64,000 nt of DNA from Gammaproteobacteria bacterium RIFCSPHIGHO2_02_FULL_42_43 (GTDB taxonomy: Bacteria; Pseudomonadota; Gammaproteobacteria; Coxiellales; Coxiellaceae): positions 1 to 64,000 of the forward strand of contig MGXR01000001.1 in assembly GCA_001801425.1 (NCBI GenBank). Reading direction: 5' to 3'. The notes under the pieces are model-generated. The model worked only from the letters and a program-made list of their open reading frames with translations. It was not told the origin of the DNA and ran no database searches. Positions 19,633 through 27,487 of the stretch are shown here, in pieces (the stretch's first letter is position 1; each line of letters begins with the position of its first letter). A program made the translations under genes and the position numbers.

Positions 19633-20805
19633 ATGAAACGATATATCACACAGCATATTATCAAAGACTTGCAAAAAAAGATGGTTTTTATTGGCGGCCC
19701 TCGTCAAGTGGGAAAAACCACGTTAAGCATAGCCGTTGCCGAAGCAATCAACGGGAAAAATAGCATGCCCTTGCATGGCAAACAAGACTATTTCAATTGG
19801 GACGTGGATGAAGACAGAGGCAATATTTTAAAAAAGCAGTGGGATAAAAAAGCACCGCTGATTATTTTTGATGAGCTGCATAAATACCCACACTGGAAAC
19901 GATGGATTAAAGGTGTATTTGATATAAAACCCCCACATCAAGAATATCTCGTGACTGGTTCTGCAAAAATGGATGTCTATAAACGTGGTGGCGATTCACT
20001 CATGGGTCGATATCATTATTGGCGTTTACATCCATTCACACTGGATGAATTTCCCAATGACATAAACAAACATGATGCATATCAGCGTTTGTTAACGGTC
20101 GGTGGATTTCCAGAACCATTTTTACAAAATGATGAACGTGAAGCGAGACGCTGGCGTCGTGAACGAATGAATCGTATTTTGCGAGAAGATGTGCGCGATT
20201 TGGAGCAAATAAAACAATTACCATTATTGGATTTATTATTAAAAGGATTATGCGCACGCGTCGGTGGGATGGTTAATTATTCTAATTTGGCAGCTGATTT
20301 ACAAATCGCACCCAATACTGTAAAAAATTGGTTAAGTTTAATTGAGCGCATGTATATTGCATTTTCAATTAAACCATACACAAAAAAAATTATGCGCGCG
20401 ATTCAAAAAGCGCCTAAGGTTTATTTTTATGACAATGCGGATGTCATCGATGAACATAGTCCGCGTCTTGAAAATCTGGTTGCAACGCATTTATTAAAGC
20501 GACTGCATTTTATTGAAGATTATTTTGGGCATCATTGTTCATTGCATTATATTCGCGATAAAGATGGACGTGAAGTAGATTTTGTCACGGTTATTGATGA
20601 TGTTGTGTATGATTTAATTGAGGTGAAAGAAAGCGATAGTGCTATTTCATCAGCATTAAAATATTATAAAAAATTATTAAATCCAAAACACACAACGCAA
20701 CTTGTATCAAATTTGAATCGCACTTTTGATCAGGACGGTATACGCGTAACAACCCCCATCGAATTTTTTACAAATGCGCCGTGGGAAACATTGAAGGTAG
20801 ATTAA
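19633..20805 (+). CDS. AAA family ATPase with DUF4143 C-terminal domain
   Basis: 390 residues. Walker A GGPRQVGKTTLS (about 21-32), Walker B LIIFDELHK (about 79-87) and sensor VTGSAKMDVYKRGGDSL are typical of the AAA_14 group. The C-terminal half is DUF4143-like, with a nuclease-like core: FIEDYFGHHCSLHYIRDKDGREVDFVTVID then DLIEVKES (D-x...-EVK, PD-D/ExK pattern). These proteins are common accessory-gene cargo in bacteria and archaea with no firm function. The genome region holds a second, different member at 29687-31003. Start ATG 19633 follows the phased repeats directly, leaving no room for a standard Shine-Dalgarno. Confidence 0.88.
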   Translation: MKRYITQHIIKDLQKKMVFIGGPRQVGKTTLSIAVAEAINGKNSMPLHGKQDYFNWDVDEDRGNILKKQWDKKAPLIIFDELHKYPHWKRWIKGVFDIKPPHQEYLVTGSAKMDVYKRGGDSLMGRYHYWRLHPFTLDEFPNDINKHDAYQRLLTVGGFPEPFLQNDEREARRWRRERMNRILREDVRDLEQIKQLPLLDLLLKGLCARVGGMVNYSNLAADLQIAPNTVKNWLSLIERMYIAFSIKPYTKKIMRAIQKAPKVYFYDNADVIDEHSPRLENLVATHLLKRLHFIEDYFGHHCSLHYIRDKDGREVDFVTVIDDVVYDLIEVKESDSAISSALKYYKKLLNPKHTTQLVSNLNRTFDQDGIRVTTPIEFFTNAPWETLKVD

Positions 20806-20826
20806 ATAGTATGTCATTATAGCAAA

Positions 20827-21081
20827 ATGAAACATTATGTTTACATTTTGCAGTGCGTTAATGACACGTATTACACTGGTTACACAATTGATATTCAGCG
20901 TCGATTTGAAGAGCATGTGAATCGAAATGCTAACTGTCGATATACACGCAGTTTTCCGCCAATAAAATTATCCGCATGCTGGTGTTTTGATGATAAGTCA
21001 ACAGCACTCAAAGAAGAGGCGAGAATCAAAAAATTATCTCGACTGGAAAAAGAGAAATTAATCAGGGGCAGCACATGTTAA
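20827..21081 (+). CDS. GIY-YIG nuclease superfamily protein (UPF0213 type)
   Basis: 84 residues, the normal size for the YhbQ/UPF0213 group. The signature reads YVYILQC...YYTGYT, with the Arg (IQRRFEEH) and the later Glu (LKEEARIKKLSRLEKEKLI) in the family positions. These small proteins carry the GIY-YIG fold; nuclease activity has been shown for few members. It starts 21 nt after the DUF4143 ATPase gene, and its 3' end overlaps tag by 7 nt, suggesting translational coupling. Confidence 0.9.
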   Translation: MKHYVYILQCVNDTYYTGYTIDIQRRFEEHVNRNANCRYTRSFPPIKLSACWCFDDKSTALKEEARIKKLSRLEKEKLIRGSTC

Positions 21082-21632
21082 AAAAAACACGTTGCGCTTG
21101 GGTCACCGATGATCCCATTTACATTCGCTATCATGATGAAGAGTGGGGCGTTCCAATTTATGATGATCAATCACTGTTTGAATTTTTAATTCTAGAGGGC
21201 GCGCAAGCAGGTTTAAATTGGTTAACTATATTAAAACGACGTGAAAATTATCGACAACGCTTTGATTATTTTGATGCCGAAAAAATTGCGCGTTACGACG
21301 ATCATCATGTTCAAAAATTATTAAATGATTCTGGCATTATTCGCAATCGATTAAAAATTCAATCAGTGATTACGAATGCAAAAGCTTATCTTGCTATTCA
21401 AGAAGAATATTCCAAATTTTCTGATTACATTTGGCAATTTGTTGATGGAATACCAATAAAAAATAATTGGAAAAATCAACAAGAAGTGCCAGTCAATACC
21501 ACTCAGTCTGACAAAATGTCGCATGATTTAAAAAAACGCGGATTTAAATTTGTCGGCAGCACGATTTGTTATGCGTTTATGCAAGCGGTTGGCATGGTGA
21601 ATGATCATTTGATGGATTGTTATTATATATAA
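21075..21632 (+). CDS. tag: DNA-3-methyladenine glycosylase I
   Basis: 185 residues (E. coli Tag 187). Removes 3-methyladenine from alkylated DNA. Zinc ligands match the family: Cys7 (TRCAWV), His20 (RYHDEEWG), and the C-terminal H-x3-C in DHLMDCYY. The base-binding YHDEEWGVP and the EGAQAGLNWLTIL helix are conserved. Overlaps the GIY-YIG gene. A near-perfect hairpin starts at its stop codon and may end the transcript. Confidence 0.96.
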   Translation: MLKKTRCAWVTDDPIYIRYHDEEWGVPIYDDQSLFEFLILEGAQAGLNWLTILKRRENYRQRFDYFDAEKIARYDDHHVQKLLNDSGIIRNRLKIQSVITNAKAYLAIQEEYSKFSDYIWQFVDGIPIKNNWKNQQEVPVNTTQSDKMSHDLKKRGFKFVGSTICYAFMQAVGMVNDHLMDCYYI

Positions 21633-21705
21633 AAGTTCCGACTTGAACTGACAGTAAGACGCATGACTAAAAAATGGGTAACTGTCAGATCAAGTCGAAA
21701 CTTTT
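21631..21705. repeat. 75-bp inverted repeat (25-bp arms), transposon-end remnant
   Basis: Arms 21631-21655 and 21681-21705 pair with two mismatches (AAAAGTT-CGACTTGA-CTGACAGT against its complement). The inner end of the right arm, GTCAGATCAAGTCG-AACT, resembles 47639-47657 (GTCAGATTAGATCGGAACT), so this looks like the end of a mobile element present elsewhere. It may also work as a terminator for tag. Confidence 0.7.
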
Positions 21706-21715
21706 ACACTGTATC

Positions 21716-21805
21716 GGTAGTGTTTAAATAACTGTGTCAGTTTTCTGAAATTGGTAATATACACAACAATTTCTGGAGAACTGACACAGTTATTTAAACA
21801 CTACC
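21716..21805. repeat. 90-bp element with perfect 27-bp terminal inverted repeats
   Basis: 21716-21742 and 21779-21805 are perfect inverted copies (outer bases GGTAGTGTTTAAATAACTGT). The inner sequences TTCTGAAATTG and CAATTTCTGGAGAA continue the symmetry imperfectly around a 13-bp centre. The form is that of a miniature transposable element, possibly derived from an insertion sequence with TGTGTCAG-containing ends. No clear target duplication was found. Confidence 0.75.
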
Positions 21806-21828
21806 AATAAATTAGGTATTCATCGCGC

Positions 21829-23421
21829 ATGTCTCGCTCATATTGTCCTACTGAATATAACAATGTTTCAAATATTTTCTTTTTTGGATGTGCGCCCTGT
21901 TGTAAAAATGATTCTGCGCAAGGGTGCATAGAAAATGCTTACGATCTTGCGAAATGGGCCATTCCTGCCGCTCAAAAAGCTGGATATACCGTAGCGCCTT
22001 TTTTAGGAGAAAATGCTACAACCGAAACTTATCAAAACATGTTGATGTGCGGCTCCAAATTAGGTGTTTTCTTTTCGATGGAAAGTCATTATGACCCTGG
22101 CCAATCATTTTACACCGCCAATGGTGTTTTTAATTACACGTTTTTTTATAAACATCCCGAATTAGATTATAGAAAAACAACTTTTTTACTTGAAACATGT
22201 TATGCATTTGATAATCCGCCAGGAGGAGGTCTCTGTCCATCCATTACGGACTTGGGAGCAAAGCAATACATATCTGGTATTACACCGCTCAGTTTTATGG
22301 GTGCCACCGAAAGTTTTAGATGTGTTATGGAAAAAATGTTTCTGGGTAAGAAAATAACCAGCAACCTATTAGACAAATGTGTTGTAGAAAACTCACCTTT
22401 CGTACCTGGTAGCACAGCAGGGTTATATTTTGGTTGTAAGCCTTTTAATATTATTTCTTCAGGTAATACGACATTTACTATCACCACCAGTCTTGGGATA
22501 TCCCATGTTTTAAAAACATCACCAGAAATGCTGACCTCGACTCGTTTTCATTTAAATCTCGCATTAAATGAAACAATACGTCAGGTGTCGGTCATTTCTA
22601 ATATAACCACAATCGCTTGCTTTCAACCAACAGGTGATACTCCTCAAATTATCGGAAATTTACTTAAAGCGGGTGAGGTAATGTTTAGTGTTACAAATGA
22701 CACTTGTGGTTTTAACACTCCATTTTATCCCTATCCACCTCAGCCAGTTGATCAATTTGGCATGTATCCAGCACAAAATTGCACAAACCCAAATCAAACA
22801 CAATCTGGTTCAGCATTTTTATTAGGACCGGATAATGCTACAAGATCAAATGTTTTGTTCAACGCTTTACCAGAAACTTGCGAAGCATTACCACTACTAC
22901 CAACATTTTTTAAAAACATTTTTCATTCGGCAACACAAGGTGCAAAGCATGGCTCGCTCCGTGGTATTGCCAATGCATCAGCTTATACTTTGGAACGTTT
23001 TAATCAACCGCAGTCTGTAATTACAATTGCACAGCTTGGGATTTATTGGACTGGGTTACTATTAATGACGCTGTATGAAAATATGAATTTAGCGCAACGT
23101 GATCGTGATTTTTCAAATGTATTTATTCAATCTGTTTTAAGTGCAATATTTTTTATGACAATCAATGTGTGCATGCAATTAATATCACATAGTCTCAAAA
23201 ATTTTGGTGAAAAATCCACTAAAAACGGTTGGGCAACATCAGGGAAGATATTAGATAAATTAAGCGATTATCTACCATTGAGTATTTACGCACTCAATGC
23301 TGCGCGACAAGATGAAATAGCGATGGCTGTCGCCAGCACTTCATCAGGCATCATTTCACAATTTGCTATTGAACAAGCTGGCAGAGTAATTATTGATACA
23401 GCGCGCCCTCGCACGAGATAA
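21829..23421 (+). CDS. Membrane-anchored protein with possible caspase-like His/Cys dyad
   Basis: 530 residues; no family recognised with confidence. The first 170 residues read like a caspase-type fold. A hydrophobic strand ends at His87 (KLGVFFSMESHYDPG) and the next ends at Cys124 (KTTFLLETCYAFDNPPGGG). A later G-x2-S/T-FxGATES helix resembles that of peptidase C14/C25 proteins. The protein is rich in Cys and in N-x-T/S sequons (NATT, NYTF, NTTF, NCTN). Two hydrophobic segments lie near the C-terminus (about 400-420 and 437-458), with no N-terminal signal. It begins just after the 90-bp inverted repeat with a poor Shine-Dalgarno (TTAGG). An effector-type role is plausible but inferred. Confidence 0.5.
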   Translation: MSRSYCPTEYNNVSNIFFFGCAPCCKNDSAQGCIENAYDLAKWAIPAAQKAGYTVAPFLGENATTETYQNMLMCGSKLGVFFSMESHYDPGQSFYTANGVFNYTFFYKHPELDYRKTTFLLETCYAFDNPPGGGLCPSITDLGAKQYISGITPLSFMGATESFRCVMEKMFLGKKITSNLLDKCVVENSPFVPGSTAGLYFGCKPFNIISSGNTTFTITTSLGISHVLKTSPEMLTSTRFHLNLALNETIRQVSVISNITTIACFQPTGDTPQIIGNLLKAGEVMFSVTNDTCGFNTPFYPYPPQPVDQFGMYPAQNCTNPNQTQSGSAFLLGPDNATRSNVLFNALPETCEALPLLPTFFKNIFHSATQGAKHGSLRGIANASAYTLERFNQPQSVITIAQLGIYWTGLLLMTLYENMNLAQRDRDFSNVFIQSVLSAIFFMTINVCMQLISHSLKNFGEKSTKNGWATSGKILDKLSDYLPLSIYALNAARQDEIAMAVASTSSGIISQFAIEQAGRVIIDTARPRTR

Positions 23422-23720
23422 ATTTGTTTTAAAAATTTCTTTCACTGCGATTGAACACAACAATTTCACTCGCGCTTTTTTAAAGAAAATCAGATAAAAT
23501 AATTATTTTAAAATATTTATTTTAATATTTTTAATTGTCTGATATATTCTTAAAATAATTTGGCGGTATTGAAAAATATCGTCATTTTAAAGCCGAATCT
23601 CCAGATTTCCTACTATTATTCTAAACATGGCTTCTTAAAGTTTTTTACTTTTATTTAATAACAATCGTTTTAATATTAACAAATATTTTCAGTATTTTTT
23701 GTCAATAACGCTTGCAAAGG
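23422..23720. other. AT-rich intergenic region, no gene seen
   Basis: About 300 bp of very AT-rich sequence. An imperfect inverted repeat runs from ATCAGATAAAATAAT (23489) to TTTTTAATTGTCTGAT (23528-23543) and may terminate the upstream gene. No open frame with coding character was found. Confidence 0.4.
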
Positions 23721-23738
23721 TATACAAAATATTGTATA
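23721..23738 (+). promoter_or_regulatory. Palindromic operator upstream of interrupted higB-like gene
   Basis: TATACAA (23721-23727) and TTGTATA (23732-23738) form perfect 7-bp arms around AATA, 9 nt before the toxin ATG. This is the expected place for binding by the downstream Xre antitoxin. Confidence 0.5.
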
Positions 23739-23747
23739 TTTATCCAC

Positions 23748-24086
23748 ATGGACAATAAAAAAGAAATTGATTTTCGTGGTGACTCGCTTGATGACTTAAG
23801 GGCATTTCCTGTTCTAGCCAGAAAAGAAGCTGGTTTTCAATTGGATAAGGTGTAGTCAGGGCTTGATCCAGACGACTGGAAGCCCATGAATACTATCGGC
23901 TCTGGCGTTCGAGAAATTCGAGTTCAGGATCTTGCGGGTATATTTCGCGTCATTTATGTAGCAAAACTCGCCAATGCTGTTTATGTGCTCCACTGCTTTC
24001 AAAAAAAGACTGAAAAAACGAGCAAAATGGACATTGATCTGGCGACAAAACGTTATAAAGAATTAATGCGGGAGTTAAGAAAATGA
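23748..24086 (+). pseudogene. HigB-like (Gp49 family) toxin interrupted by one in-frame TAG
   Basis: ATG 23748 starts MDNKKEIDFRGDSLDDLRAF..., a Gp49/HigB-type RelE-fold toxin. Codon 36 is TAG (23853-23855) where relatives usually read Q in the stretch V-[Q]-SGLDPDDWKPM. The frame then continues without change through SGVREIRVQDLAGIFRVIYVAK and ends at 24086. A single CAG/CAA-to-TAG change explains the break. A downstream restart at ATG 23886 would give only 66 residues. The 3' end overlaps the antitoxin start (ATGA). The toxin is probably silenced unless the stop is suppressed. Confidence 0.85.
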
Positions 24087-24373
24087 GTAAAAAACGATTC
24101 AAAAGTGTATGGGATGCGATTGAAGATACCCCAGAAGAGGCAGAGAACATGAAATTGCGTTCTGTTTTAATGATGGCGCTGCAAAAGCGTATTGTGCAAT
24201 TGAAGCTAACTCAAGAGCAGGCAGCAAAATTGCTCGATGTTACTCAACCCAGAGTGTCTGATTTGATGCGCGGGAAAATTAATTTATTTGCGCTTGATGT
24301 GCTTGTGAACATGACAACTGCAGCTGGGTTGCATGTTGAAATGCGTATCAGCAAAGTGAAAAAGGCAGCTTAA
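24083..24373 (+). CDS. Xre-family antitoxin (HigA-like)
   Basis: 96 residues. Helix-turn-helix LRSVLMMALQKRIVQLKLTQEQAAKLLDV-TQPRVSDLMRGKINLF is typical of the small Xre antitoxins paired with Gp49-type toxins. ATG 24083 overlaps the toxin stop as ATGA. The intact antitoxin next to a nonsense-interrupted toxin suggests a once active module that still retains its repressor. Confidence 0.88.
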   Translation: MSKKRFKSVWDAIEDTPEEAENMKLRSVLMMALQKRIVQLKLTQEQAAKLLDVTQPRVSDLMRGKINLFALDVLVNMTTAAGLHVEMRISKVKKAA

Positions 24374-24505
24374 AATCGGGTTTGACTGCTGACCCATTTC
24401 CCATGATTTTCAACTATACAATAATTTGACAACCCCCCCCCTGCGATACATGATAGAAATTGTAATACCCCGACAAAACCTCGACAAAAAAGTAGAGAAA
24501 TCATT

Positions 24506-24949
24506 ATGAAAAAAATCAGCAAAATAGTCGTTTTATTTTGTGGTGTTGTGGGATTGGTGAGTGTTGTGTATACGACAGCTTTAGCCGACCAATGTCCCAA
24601 AGCTTCCGAGATTAAATATAACTCACAAACTGGAGTTTACGTAGGACCGGATGGATGGCAAGCCACTTATAAGACAGGCACTAATAAAATTCACCGTTTC
24701 TATGATGTGCAGCTGACCAATGATATGTCGCCTGGCAGTACTGTTGCAACATCAGCGCAATGTACTTACGCATTAAAGCCTCTATCATTAGGGTACCTTC
24801 CGCTTACTCAAGCTGGGCAGCATCATTATAAGCATATCGGTCCAAATTGGCACCCGATGAGTCCTCCACCTGAACCAAATATAGGTTACATGTGCGGACC
24901 TCCTGTAAGTGATCCGGCATCTTGCCTGTTTAAAGTAGGTGCTCCATAA
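24506..24949 (+). CDS. Small secreted protein of unknown function
   Basis: 147 residues with a clear signal peptide (MKKISKIVVLFCGVVGLVSV, cleavage after ALA-D). The mature part has four Cys (DQCPKASEI, SAQCTYAL, YMCGPP, ASCLFKV), consistent with two disulfides, and a Pro-rich stretch (MSPPPEPN). No family recognised. GTAGAG lies about 9 nt before ATG 24506. Followed by a strong terminator, so it is a single-gene unit. Confidence 0.65.
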   Translation: MKKISKIVVLFCGVVGLVSVVYTTALADQCPKASEIKYNSQTGVYVGPDGWQATYKTGTNKIHRFYDVQLTNDMSPGSTVATSAQCTYALKPLSLGYLPLTQAGQHHYKHIGPNWHPMSPPPEPNIGYMCGPPVSDPASCLFKVGAP

Positions 24950-24971
24950 AATAACAGACAATATAAAAATC

Positions 24972-25001
24972 TGAGACGCGATTCGCTGCGTCTCATTTTT
25001 C
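24972..25001 (+). terminator. Rho-independent terminator
   Basis: TGAGACGC (24972-24979) and GCGTCTCA (24988-24995) make an 8-bp stem with an 8-base loop, followed by TTTTTC. It lies 22 nt after the small secreted protein gene. Confidence 0.85.
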
Positions 25002-25261
25002 ATTTTCAACACGAAAAACTATAAACTCTACAATACAATATATAGTACAACCCATTAAGGCTGAATCTACATAAGCGCCGGAATCTGTCACTCGTACTGC
25101 AATTCAAAATATAATCAATAAGTTGCAGAATTTTTCGTCGTGAAATTTTTCATGCAAATTGTCTTAACAGCATGTTATTATGGCGAAATTTCGTAAAAAC
25201 TGGTTATGGATTGATCGTGTACTATAATTCCCGGATGAAATGAGACTTCTGGAGATTAGTC
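25002..25261. other. Intergenic region upstream of TPR protein gene
   Basis: No coding frame seen. The only recognisable element is the ribosome-binding site CTGGAG at 25250-25255 for the next gene. A promoter must lie here since a terminator closes the previous unit, but no convincing -35/-10 pair was found. Confidence 0.4.
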
Positions 25262-26479
25262 ATGCCATTATCAAGCAAACTTCGCGCAGAATATGTTGAA
25301 TTAATCAATCAAGCGCTCGATACAATTCCAATGCTAAAACCCACTGATTTTGGAACAGCGGTGCGCGACCTTGAAAAAATACTCGCTAGCACGTCAGGGG
25401 GAGGTACGCTTGATTTTGCTCCACAATTAAAAGAAAGCATGGAAACGGTGCATGAATTTTACATACAACCAGGTCTGTATGTTGAGGTGCGGGCTAACGA
25501 TGCCGAATACCAGCAAATTATCAAAGACCGAATCCAAGCAAAAATAAACGAATTTAATTCATTTACTCCTGCGCAAAAACACCAATATGTAATAGATCAA
25601 AAAGTTGTGCGTGATCAAGCAGTGCAGCATCAACAAACTATGGCTGCAGGTGAATCAAGGCGCGCAGCACATGCACAACACATGGAAACCGAACAAGATA
25701 TATTGGGTAGGATGCAAAGAAATTTTCAACAGGAAAGGGATGTACCGCTTGCTCGTGGTCCCGATAATGATCTTGTATCCCTAAATAATAGATTAACAGC
25801 GGAGCCTAGAGATACGACAGCACGACTGAATCGCGCAAGAATTCTTAATAATATGTCACGAAGAGATGAGGCTTTATCAGATTACAATATCCTATTAGAA
25901 ATGGCTCCAGCCGTTATTACAGCAAGGTTTGAGCGAGCTGTAATATTAGAATGGCGTGGAGATATCGCGCTCGCATTGGAAGACTATTTCTATGTTTTTG
26001 AAAATTATCCTGCAAATCGAACTGCGCAAGTTGCGATTGAGCGTTTAGCGCGAAGGTTGCCAAGTCCCCAACAAGGAACCGGTTTTGAGTTTTTGTTAGC
26101 CAGCCTCACAGGGCAGCAACGTGCAGCGTTAAGAAACGCTATGCCCGCCACATCAGCTTTTTTTCCTCCTATTGAGCGATCAAGCGCCACAATTCATCAC
26201 GTCATCGGCAACTTATATTTCAAAATAGAGGAGCGCGATGCGCGATTTGTTGGTGGTGAAACGCATAACTTGCACGTCATCGTAAATGGACGAGAACAAA
26301 ATTTTATTATGTTAAGACCTAATCGTATTCAATTGATCATGGATAATATAGGCAATGTAACTGAGCTGAAAAATATATTTACAAACGTAATTAGAGGTGT
26401 GACGGCTAGAGAAATATTAACCAGTTTAATCAATGCCGAAAGGGAAGCGGGTCCCAGGGGTCCTAGAGTGAGAGATTGA
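25262..26479 (+). CDS. TPR-repeat protein of unknown function
   Basis: 405 residues, no signal peptide. Residues about 180-265 contain at least two tetratricopeptide-like units (TTARLNRARILNNMSRRDEALSDY and AVITARFERAVILEWRGDIALALEDY), both with the A/G-x2-Y/F-x-A-L-x-D-Y pattern. The N-terminal 170 residues are charged and helical. The C-terminal 130 residues form no known domain I can name. The Shine-Dalgarno is GGAG, 8 nt before ATG 25262. It may be a host-directed protein given its neighbours, but that is only context. Confidence 0.65.
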   Translation: MPLSSKLRAEYVELINQALDTIPMLKPTDFGTAVRDLEKILASTSGGGTLDFAPQLKESMETVHEFYIQPGLYVEVRANDAEYQQIIKDRIQAKINEFNSFTPAQKHQYVIDQKVVRDQAVQHQQTMAAGESRRAAHAQHMETEQDILGRMQRNFQQERDVPLARGPDNDLVSLNNRLTAEPRDTTARLNRARILNNMSRRDEALSDYNILLEMAPAVITARFERAVILEWRGDIALALEDYFYVFENYPANRTAQVAIERLARRLPSPQQGTGFEFLLASLTGQQRAALRNAMPATSAFFPPIERSSATIHHVIGNLYFKIEERDARFVGGETHNLHVIVNGREQNFIMLRPNRIQLIMDNIGNVTELKNIFTNVIRGVTAREILTSLINAEREAGPRGPRVRD

Positions 26480-26572
26480 GATTGACTTAAAATTTCTTAG
26501 TAGTCTTATTCTAAGTAGTAGTAAATTGTGGTAGAGTAGGGGCTCTTATAAGGATTTTAGGAGTTCAAACCC

Positions 26573-27487
26573 ATGTCAGAAGTCGTCATTTATAAAGCCA
26601 AAGATGGTCACGTTGAAATCGATGTGCAATTATCCAACGAAACGGTCTGGTTGTCACTCAATCAAATGGCTGAATTGTTTGGTCGAGATAAATCTGTTAT
26701 TTCACGCCATTTGGCAAATATATTTAAAAACAATGAATTGGAGAAAAATTCAGTTGTTGCAAATTTTGCAACAACTGCGGTTGACGGTAAAACCTATCAA
26801 GTTGACCATTATAACCTTGACGCCATTATTTCACTTGGGTATCGCGTGAATTCTAAAGAAGGCATCCGTTTTAGAAAATGGTCATCAGAGGTGCTGAAAA
26901 AATATTTAATCGATGGTTATGTGTTACGCGAAAAACGCCTTGCAGAATATGGCATCAAGGAATTACAGCAATCTATTGCCTTGTTGCAAAAAACACTTAT
27001 TTCAAATGAATTGGTCAACGACATTGGCGCAGAAACAATTCAGGTCATTATGAGCTACGCAAAAACGTGGCATTTATTACTCGCGTACGATGAAGATAAT
27101 TTAGTACTACCTGAAATCGGAAAACCACCATTGTCATCTCTAGATTATCATGATGCAGTGAAATCAATAGCCGCACTTAAAAATGATCTTGGTGAAAAAA
27201 AAGAAGCAACTGCTTTGTTTGGTAATGAACGTGATCATGGTTTGCAGGGAATTTTAGGAAATATTGAGCAGACATTCGGTGGTGATCCATTATATAAAAC
27301 GGCTGAAGAACGCGCAGCAAACTTGCTTTACTTCATCATTAAAGATCATCCATTTAGTGATGGCAATAAACGCATCGGATGTTTTATTTTTTTATTGTAC
27401 GCAAGAAGGCAAAACATTTGTATTAAATTAAATGATAACGGTCTTGTCGCATTTAGTCGTCAACTTACTGGTGGATTAAAATGGTGA
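26573..27487 (+). CDS. RhuM-Fic family protein, C-terminally truncated
   Basis: 304 residues. The N-terminal RhuM/virulence-protein domain (VWLSLNQMAELFGRDKSVISRHLANI..., then VDHYNLDAIISLGYRVNS) is joined to a Doc/Fic domain with the motif HPFSDGNKRIG (about 260-270), which is the Doc-type motif with K in place of the second G. Fic/Doc enzymes transfer AMP or phosphate to target proteins. The family's C-terminal helices should follow NDN-x-LVAL. Here the sequence turns into AFSRQLTGGLKW and stops, with the start codon of a recombinase inside the last codons. Whether the truncated protein folds is uncertain. A TAGGAG ribosome-binding site precedes the ATG by about 10 nt. Confidence 0.85.
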   Translation: MSEVVIYKAKDGHVEIDVQLSNETVWLSLNQMAELFGRDKSVISRHLANIFKNNELEKNSVVANFATTAVDGKTYQVDHYNLDAIISLGYRVNSKEGIRFRKWSSEVLKKYLIDGYVLREKRLAEYGIKELQQSIALLQKTLISNELVNDIGAETIQVIMSYAKTWHLLLAYDEDNLVLPEIGKPPLSSLDYHDAVKSIAALKNDLGEKKEATALFGNERDHGLQGILGNIEQTFGGDPLYKTAEERAANLLYFIIKDHPFSDGNKRIGCFIFLLYARRQNICIKLNDNGLVAFSRQLTGGLKW

